In this document: positions 35,201 through 44,200 of the stretch, in pieces
Layout of the letters: each line of letters opens with the position of its first letter
How positions within the stretch are numbered: the stretch's first letter is position 1
Source of the DNA: Symsagittifera roscoffensis
Taxonomy: Eukaryota; Xenacoelomorpha; Acoela; Convolutidae
Assembly: GCF_963678635.1 (NCBI RefSeq)
Contig: NC_087064.1
Location: forward strand, 82,827,847-82,891,846
Reading direction: 5' to 3'
Length of the DNA: 64,000 bases
Made by a program: the position numbers and the translations under genes
Notes under the pieces: generated by a model
Database searches by the model: none
What the model was told of the DNA's origin: nothing
The model's input: only the letters and a program-made list of their open reading frames with translations

Positions 35201-38200
35201 AGCTTTCTACTTGGACTAAATCTACGATTGAACTGATTTACTTATTTAAAACCGCATTTAACAAAAATCAATTGACTTCTATCTATAACTCATGAAATAA
35301 TTTACACTCTTTGCGAATCACTAGTTTTATTCAGTCGGATTGGTGATTTTTCGTTTCCCAACTTTTGCTGCACAACATTTTTGGTGCAACGCGACTCACG
35401 AACGAACCAAAGATTAGAAACAAAGAGAAAAGTTAAAAATGTCATCACCTGCTAGTGACATGAGCAACGTGAAGCTCACTCTTCCTGCTTTGAAGCGATT
35501 TTTGAATTCACTCCATTGAAGCATGAGTCATCCGCTGCAATACGTCGGTTGATTAATACCTACACGGAAAACACGATGGCACTGACAGGGCTTGGACTAA
35601 AAATTGATCAGTGCGATTTGATCTGGGTTCACGTTTTGGCCAAGAAATTAGATCCTGAAACTAGAAGACGATTGGAACTTTCCTGCGCGGGAAGTGACGT
35701 GCCAAAAATCAAACAGATGAAGAAGTTCTTGGAGGAACGATCTCGCGCCCTAGAAGCTACGAAGGACCTCCAGTTACCTTCAATTCATAGAAAAAATCAT
35801 CAAGGAAATTCAGACCAATCTGGAAACTCTAAGAAAGATGACAAGGTACAGACATACCACACAAACTCTGTTAAGACGATCCTCTGCCCATGCTGCAGTG
35901 GTGATCAACGCGTGTATCAATGCACAAAATTTCAGGAAATGTCTATTTCCAATAGAAGACAAGAAGCCAAATCAAAGCGATTATGCTTCAATTGCCTGTC
36001 CCTTGGACACCAAAATCATGAGTGCAAGTCGAAGTCAACGTGCCAAACCTGTCGAAAGGGTCATCACTCGTTACTTCACATCCATACAGACCCAAACAAG
36101 CAACCGGGACCTGAAAATAAGTTTGCGGGTCACGGGGGTACTATCGGTGCCACTACCATACTGGGAACTGTACTAATTGAGGTGAAAACTGCAAATGGCG
36201 GTTATCACAATTGTCGAGCCTTACTGGACAGCGGATCTGAATGCAGTTTCGTTACAACCAGCTGTGCTAACCGACTCAAGCTACCAATCAAGAAATTGAC
36301 TCTTCAACTAACTCGAGTTGGCGGAGGAGCAAAAACTGTGAAATCTGGTTCTGTCAATCTGGAAACAAAGGATTCTCAGAATCAATCTCTACATATAGAA
36401 GCCTTCACTCTTCAAAAACTTTCTGGCTACCTGCCCAGAAAACGGGTGAATATACCGAACAGTTTGGATATCACACGTCTTAAGCTCTCGGACCCAGACT
36501 TTGATAAACCAAAGGAAATCGATATAATCCTAGGCTGTGATGTCTACAACGACATTGTTGGCTGCGAAAAGATTAAGCTTACAGACAAGCTTTATGCAAG
36601 TGACACTCTATTTGGTTGGATGATTAGCGGCAGAACACCGGGTCCTCCAACAACCTTCTTCAAGTTATTTCATGTGTCTATTGACGATAGTCTAAGGAAA
36701 TTTTGGGAATTAGAAGAAATTCCTGATTTCAAAAAGACAACAACAGAAGAAGATCGATGTGAATCTCACTTTAAGGAAACAACCATACTACAAAATGGAC
36801 GATTCACCGTGCAGCTGCCTTTCAAGCCCAATAGTCAACTTGGCGACAGTTTAGCACAATCAAAACGCAGATTCAATTATCTCGACCGACGACTGGAACA
36901 GAATCCAGAACTAAAAGATCGCTATACCGCATTCATAGACGAATTTCTCGAAATGGGGCATATGGAGTACATACCGCCTGGAGAAATCGAAAAGCCATTT
37001 GATAGCGTATATTATCTGCCACATCACTGCGTTTTCAAGGAAGATTCTACTACCACAAAGCTACGTGTAGTTTTCGACGGATCTGCAACAACATCAACCG
37101 GACAATCACTGAACGACACTTTGATGGTTGGTCCCACGAAACAAGACGACCTCTACTCGATAATCATGCGCTTCAGGTTCTACCCAATTGCTTTATCAGC
37201 AGATATCGCAAAAATGTACCGACAAGTTGCTCTAGAGGACAAATCGAAGGATTTCCATCGCATACTTTGGAGATCAAATAAATCGGATGAAATCAAGCAT
37301 CTCAGGATGACACGTGTTACATATGGAATAGCTTCGTCAGCTTTTCACTCAACAAGATGCCTCAATGAAGTAGCAGATCAATCTAAGAACCCAATGATCA
37401 AAGAAAGTCTCAAAAATTGTTTCTATGTAGACGACTTTCTTGGTGGCGCTGATGATAAGCATGATACAGAAAGACTCATCTCTGATTTATGCGAAAAGCT
37501 GAGCTCTCAAGAATTCCCTCTACGAAAATGGACTTCAAGCAATGCTAAAATAATTGAAGGATTGCCAGAACATCTCCGCGAAAAATCGGATGTGCTGGAA
37601 CTTTTCTCTGACGAATACAAAATCAAGGCGCTAGGAGTCAGTTGGAAGCCCAATAAGGACATCTTTTGTTTTTCAACTGCCTTACCAGAGCTGAAACTGC
37701 TTACAAAGAGGACTCTTCTGTCCACAATTTCAAAATTGTTTGATCCGATGGGATGGCTAGCTCCATTCCTCGTCAATTTCAAATGTCTCATGCAACAGCA
37801 ATGGGTCCAAGGTTTTGATTGGGATTCTGAAATCGATCAGAAAACCAAGGAAAAATGGTATGAGCTCACCGGAACTTTGCCTCAACTACTGGAACTACAG
37901 ATACCAAGATCTATGAGCTCACATCCAATAAAGGAGGTTCAACTTCACGTATTCTGTGATGCTTCCGAAAAAGCATATGCAGCCGCAATTTATGCAAGAA
38001 TTACCTATTTCGTATCTACTGACCTTTTGAGTATCTACTGACCTCCAAAACAAAGGTTGCTCCGGTCAAAGCAATCTCTGTTCCCAAATTAGAGCTCTGC
38101 GGTGCAAGTTTAGCTACCAAACTTTTTAAATCAGTTCATTCAATTTTGAGGAAAACAAATCTCAAGATAACTTTACACGCCTGGACTGATTCAACAATTG

Positions 38201-41200
38201 TCTTGCAATGGCTTGCTCAACTTCCAAGAACGTGGAACACTTTTGTTGCAAACAGAGTTTCACAAATACAAGAGACCCTACCCAGAAGTGATTGGAAACA
38301 CGTGCCAACAGCAGTAAATCCAGCTGATTTAGCTTCTCGTGGTGTATTAGCTGACACATTAATATCTTCCTCACTCTGGTGGAATGGACCAGATTGGCTG
38401 ACCAAGGATGAAAGGCACTGGCCCAACCTACTACCATCTCTAGTTGAAGCACCTGAAAAACGAACCGTCAAAGCCAAGACTAATACAGAAAGTGAACAAA
38501 TTCGAACTGTTCTTGCAAATCATGCTCAAAACGAAGAAATGACGGATGGAATTTTTCGTTTAAAGGACTACAGCACTTGAAACAAGACAGTACGCATCGC
38601 ATGCTATCTTTTGTTCAACATCTTAAGCATAGAATATCGATAAACTATCGGAAGCGGCTCAGATCTAAGCGGACATCTGATGTACAACTTGAAGAAGATT
38701 GTCTTAAACCCAAAAATAGAATCATGGCAAAAATGCTAATTCTTCGTTTAGACCAAGAAATACATTTCAAATCAGAGCTAAATTGTCTGAAGGTGAAAAG
38801 GGAGCTAAGTAAAACATCGAAACTACTCAATCTTAGTCCGTTTTTCGACAAGGATTACGATCTACTAAGAGTTGGAGGCAGACTTTCACAATCGAACTAC
38901 CCAACAGACAAGAAGTTTCCAATACTCGTTTCGAAAAAATCTGATTTAGTATCCCTACTTATACGCAAATATCATGAAGATACTCTTCATGGCGGGGGGC
39001 AATTAGTACTGAACACAATGAGAGAAGAAATTTGGATAATCGAAGGCCGTGATCTAGCTCGACAGTTCATTAGAAGATGCATGAGATGTGTCCAATTTAG
39101 TCAATGGCCATTTGCTCAATGTGGAATAGACTTTGCTGGTCCCTTTGAAATTAAGGAAGCAGAGGTCTCAAAAATTTATGTTGCCGTCTTTGTTTGTCTC
39201 GCGACAAAAGCTATTCATTTGGAAATGGTTACTCGTCTAACCAAAGAAGCATGCATCCTTTCATTGAAACGATTTACTGCAGGCCGTGGCAAACCTGAGA
39301 AGATCTTAAGTGACAATGGAAGCAATTTTATCGGGGCTCGAAATGATCTGATCAAAATCAAGGAACTGCTCGACAAAAATGGAACGGACAAATCAGTTGT
39401 TAGTTTCGTCAATAGCCAAGGAACTGAATGGCTCACCATCCCTCCTTGTGCTCCTCACTTCGGAGGACTCTGGGAAGCAGCTGTAAAAAGTATGAAGAGA
39501 CATATGCGAAAAGTTATAGGACTGCAACGTCTCAGTTTTGAAGAATTTCTTACAATTCTTAATCAAATTGAAGCTGTCTTAAACTCACGACCATTGTATC
39601 CAATGTCAAGTGATCCTAACGCCCCAACTCCGCTGACACCCGCTCATTTTCTGATAGGGGAATCATTGCTAACTCTTCCCTCTGCTGACATCCATGTTTC
39701 AACCAATGTACGATATCGACTATTACAGAATATGATCAAGGATTTCTGGAAAGTTTGGAAAAGGGATTACCTCATAACGCTACAAATACGAAAAAAATGG
39801 TTCAGGGATGGCCCAGAATTTAAAGTTGGCAACCTAGTCCTACTTGCCGAAGACAATGAACGACCGCTAGAATGGAAAACTGGACGAATCATAGAAGTTT
39901 ATCCTGGAAATGACTCGATTGTTCGAGTGGTAAAAGTGAAGACCACAACTGGTGAATACATACGCCCAGTCGCGAAGCTGCGGAAGCTACCAGTATAGCA
40001 ACCAAGACATATCCAATGTGCAGTTCATTTAAAACAAGAACTTTATAGTGCTAAAAATCGAAAAATATCAAAAATGTGCAGTTTTCAAATTTTAAGTGGT
40101 AGTACCCCCATGACCCTTTTGAAAGTAGGAACCTAAATTACCCCCTATGCAATACATTATGGTCTGAATCGTTCATCTTGGCCACTTTCATGTAAATTTC
40201 CAATGTTGAAAATTCCCAGCATTAAAATTCGTATGAGGTTGTACCCTCATGACCCAAAATGTAATTATTGTCTGAAAACAGCTAGGACAAACTTTCGCTC
40301 ATGACTCGTACCGTTAATACTTCACTTGTATACTCCTTACTTATGGTGCAGTCACATTTAGTTCATTTATTGAATAATTGTTTACATATTTACCGTTGAA
40401 CAGTCATTCGCTGTCATGCGATTCGCTGTCATCTGGTCCTCTTCGCTTGTTGACCCTGCAGTGTTGCTGGCAGTGCTTCCACGCAGATGCTACCAAGGAA
40501 AGCCGAGTTTGCATCTCCGCATAGTACATGCAGCAGACCCTCTCTTCGTCGCAGAGAGTCAGAACTGCATGGCACCACGCATATGGAAGATACAAACTTT
40601 TCCCCTTCTCAAGAACACCATAGCGGACCAGTTTCTTCTGCTGAGAACCAATGTTCCTCAGATACTTAGCAGCATCAGTGAACCCCATCTCCGAATCATT
40701 GCTACCAGTCAGTGCACAATGACCCTTCTACGCTGAGGTCACTAATACGTTTAAGACCTCTAAGTTGCTTCTAAAACAAAACAAACAATTGATGCACACC
40801 CGCTATACTCTACTACTATGATACAATGGAATAAATGCTACTCACAGTCTCAGCTTTCGGAAACCGCAGAACTGCCCTATCCACGATTGCAGCTTTCTTC
40901 CTTCAAGACTGGATCTCATCCAACGACTTTACAGGAATCGGAGTGAAACCCAGATCTCCTCTGGTCACTGCATCGAAGAAACCCTGCAGGTCCTCCCGGT
41001 CGACAGCGCCCCGCCTACTGGACCTTCGCACCTCGCCATGTGGAGGCAGACGTGCTGCTCTACCCGACTCCGCCCTACTATTCCTCTCCTTCGTCTCATA
41101 CACTGTAAATGGGTAGTCATATCTAGACATAATAACGCTCTGAAAATTGAAGACACTTCAAGGGAGGCGGAATGTTGAAGCCTAAAAAAGACATCTCAGC

Positions 41201-44200
41201 TTTCTACTTGAACTAAATCTACAATTGAACTGATTTACTTATTTAAAACCGCATTTAACAAAAATCAATTGACTTCTATCTATAACTCATGAAATAATTT
41301 ATACTCTTTGCGAATCACTAGTTTTATTCAGTCGGATTGGTGATTTTTCGTTTCCCAACTTTTGCTGCACAACACCTTGTATTCTGAGAAAACATAGAGG
41401 CTTAAACCTCTGTAACTAATTGTCCCTCAAAATCTCCAGACACTTGAAAGTTTTAATTCCCAATCCTAATGGTACTATAGTGCTGATTTAAATTAACCGG
41501 ACAAAACGCGTTAAACTTGAAATTTAAAACCCGTTTTTCTCAAATTGGGTTGAGTTTAGGAGAAAACTTATGAAGACAAAACTTGCTTAAAATTTTAGCA
41601 GAATTAATATGATGTAATTTGTTTTGCGAAATTCGGGTCCGAAATTTTACCCCAAAAATGGGTCATTTTGGCTTTTCTTAGTTAATAGAAAATAACGCCT
41701 AAAATACCCAGTCGATCACAGACATAATAATATCAAAGTGAGCCCCTTACGGAGCTGAACAAACTTTAAGAAGGGTATAATCTCCAAAAAATTGTATAAG
41801 TTGTATATTTTTGTTTGATAGAAAAAAAGGTCATTTTTACTTTATAAAATACCAACTTTTTATTTAAAAACAATTTTAAAACAATATGCAATTTGTTTTG
41901 AAGAAAATACCCTTCTTAAAGTTTGTTGAGCTACGTAAGGGGCTCACTTTGATAATATTATGTCTGTGATCGACTGGGTATTTTAGGCGTAATTTTCTAT
42001 TAACTAAGAAAAGCCAAAATGACCCATTTTTGGGGTAAAATTTCGGACCCGAATTTCGCAAAACAAATTGCACCATATTAATTCTGCTAAAATTCTAAGC
42101 AAGTTTTGTCTTCATAAGTTTTCACCTAAACTCAACCCAATTTGAGAAAAACTGGTTTTAAATTTCAAGTTTAACGCGTTTTGTCCGGTTAATTTAAATC
42201 AGCACTGTATAACACAATGTGGGGTTGCCTGACAGAAAAATGATGACTATGACAGAGAGTTTGTAAAACAGCTTACACCTAGCAAAATCAAACGAAGATC
42301 AAGATTCATGTCGTTGACAATCCACATGGACATGCATTAAATTGCATGATAAGCGTTTTTGTATGGAAGTAAATCCGGAGTTATGGTTTTAGGCAGCTTT
42401 TTCTAGAGTTTTCGAGAAAAATTTTCGAGAGTTTTCGGGAAAAATGAAATTGTTATTTACGCCTTTTTTTCGTTCATTTGTACGCTTCGTGTATATTAGT
42501 TTTTGGAGCCAGAAATAGGTAAAATTTAGTCAGTTAAAACTACTTTTGATAGCCCCACTAGAGTATCTTGCGCTGGCTTGATTCATGTAGCCCTCAGTTT
42601 ACAAGTTATCATTTTTGTAAGGATTATTTTGGCGGAACTACTGAGATCTCATTGAAAGGTTGCTACTTTCAGTTGAGTTACATTGTCGTGAAATGCTGCT
42701 GAAGAATTTTAAAAGGCAGTTGAAGTTCCAAGGCGCCTCAGCATCATCTGACTGTAAAACACTGAACTCCGGGTCTACCAGTAATCTTCAGATTGCAGAA
42801 AAGACTAATGAAAAGTGTCTTACTCCGGACAAGCTTCTGTACTGTGTGATTCGATATATAAAGTTGAATCAAGAACTGAAGCGGCTTTTGAAGGAAGAAA
42901 GTGTGTCAGATGTTGAAGTCATGGATCTAGTCATGAGCTCAATAGAGGGAATAATGCAGGAGATTGTCCAAGGTAACACCTTGACAGCTACTGGAATTAG
43001 CAAAGAAGTTCAACAGTGCAACTCAAAGGTAACATCATTTCAAGAAATTCAAGGGTGATAACCTCTCATTCCACCATCAGTCACAATTGTGAATTTAAAA
43101 GAATCATTGCTTCTAAAATTAAGTTCATATATTGTAAATATAGATTAAGGAAAAGTGAAAATATAAGATTTGTCCTGACGGTGGGCCATTTGGCATTTTT
43201 ACCCAATTTTATATTGATTTGACTAACGGATTTGATCTTAGTGTATGATGTGCAAAGAAATTAAAGTCAATAAAATGCGCATCATTTAGCTTATTTTACC
43301 TAGGTTCAAATGGCGCTAAATTTTTGAAACTTCTTTTAAAACGGTTCAAATCTTGTTGTTCCGACCATCCCACTAGAAGTGGAAAGGAACTCGGGCCTAG
43401 CTCGTTTTTTTTTTCATGCAAAATTACGTACCTTAAAAGCGCTCATAGGTTATCGAGTATGGTATCGAAATACATTTTTTCAGTCGGTAATTCGGATTTC
43501 AAAAATGTTCAAAAAAGTTGTTTCGGGTCTAAATATCAGTTTTGATAATGATTTTCAGGATCGAGTGTAGATAATGATGTTTTAAATCCTTCGCCACTTG
43601 TTTGCCATGTCTCTAGAACTTTTTTTAATATGCCGCTAGGAAAAAACTCCGGATTGAGTTCCTTCATTTTGTGCTGTTTTGCGACATCCATTTTCAGCAG
43701 ACCTACTCTAAAAGTTTTCCAACGGTTTTCCAACGTTTAAAGAGTAATTTTTTGGCCACAACGACAGTTTTTGTTAAATTTTCAACCAGAACATGAAGAA
43801 TTTTCACCTAAAACAGTATTATGGTTATCGATTTTTTCTGGAATTAAAAGCATAGATACTAGTATAGATATTCGTCAATTTCTTCGAAACACGGAAAAAC
43901 CTCCAATACTTTTTATTGGTTTACATTTGTGAATCCAAACTATAATTGCTAAGTTATATTTTGAATTCTCAAGAAGACAGATCCAATCAGGATTATGCTC
44001 TTAATGTTTCTATCGCTTTTATTGAATTTACGATTTTGTTTCCTATATTTTAATCGCATCCACATCTGCTGCATAAAAATCTTCAGCTGGTATGAATGTT
44101 TCTCGCTTTTTTCTAAAGTCGGAACAACAAACGGCGCATTTATTGGTATATCATTTGTAAGAATGAAAATAGTAATTTTTGTTCAAAAGGAGATTCGCTT

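Larger units (their letters stand above)
35176..41374 (+). mobile_element. BEL/Pao LTR retrotransposon, defective, in TEX11 intron 9
   Basis: A 6.2-kb element with 202-bp LTRs that begin TGTTG and end CAACA, and a 5-bp duplication CCTTG at 35171-35175 and 41375-41379. Internal order is gag remnant, CCHC knuckle, aspartic protease, reverse transcriptase, RNase H, integrase and a C-terminal pol domain, the order of BEL/Pao elements. The polyprotein is broken in several places and appears shortened in gag and in integrase, so this copy is not autonomous. The two LTRs differ at only three positions, so insertion was recent. It lies in the same sense as the host gene. A 1.2-kb region between pol and the 3' LTR holds antisense ORFs. 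Confidence 0.95.
30253..42672. other. Intron 9 of the TEX11-like gene (12.4 kb)
   Basis: The largest intron. It contains a degenerate array, two hairpin repeat copies (31091, 34811), a whole BEL/Pao element and a foldback element. The flanking exons join in perfect phase across it, so despite these insertions the gene is likely intact. Confidence 0.75.

Noticed and set aside
35838-36176. 112-codon plus-strand frame within BEL gag-pol
   Set aside because: It is a shadow in another frame of the zinc-knuckle and protease region, which clearly codes in the main frame.
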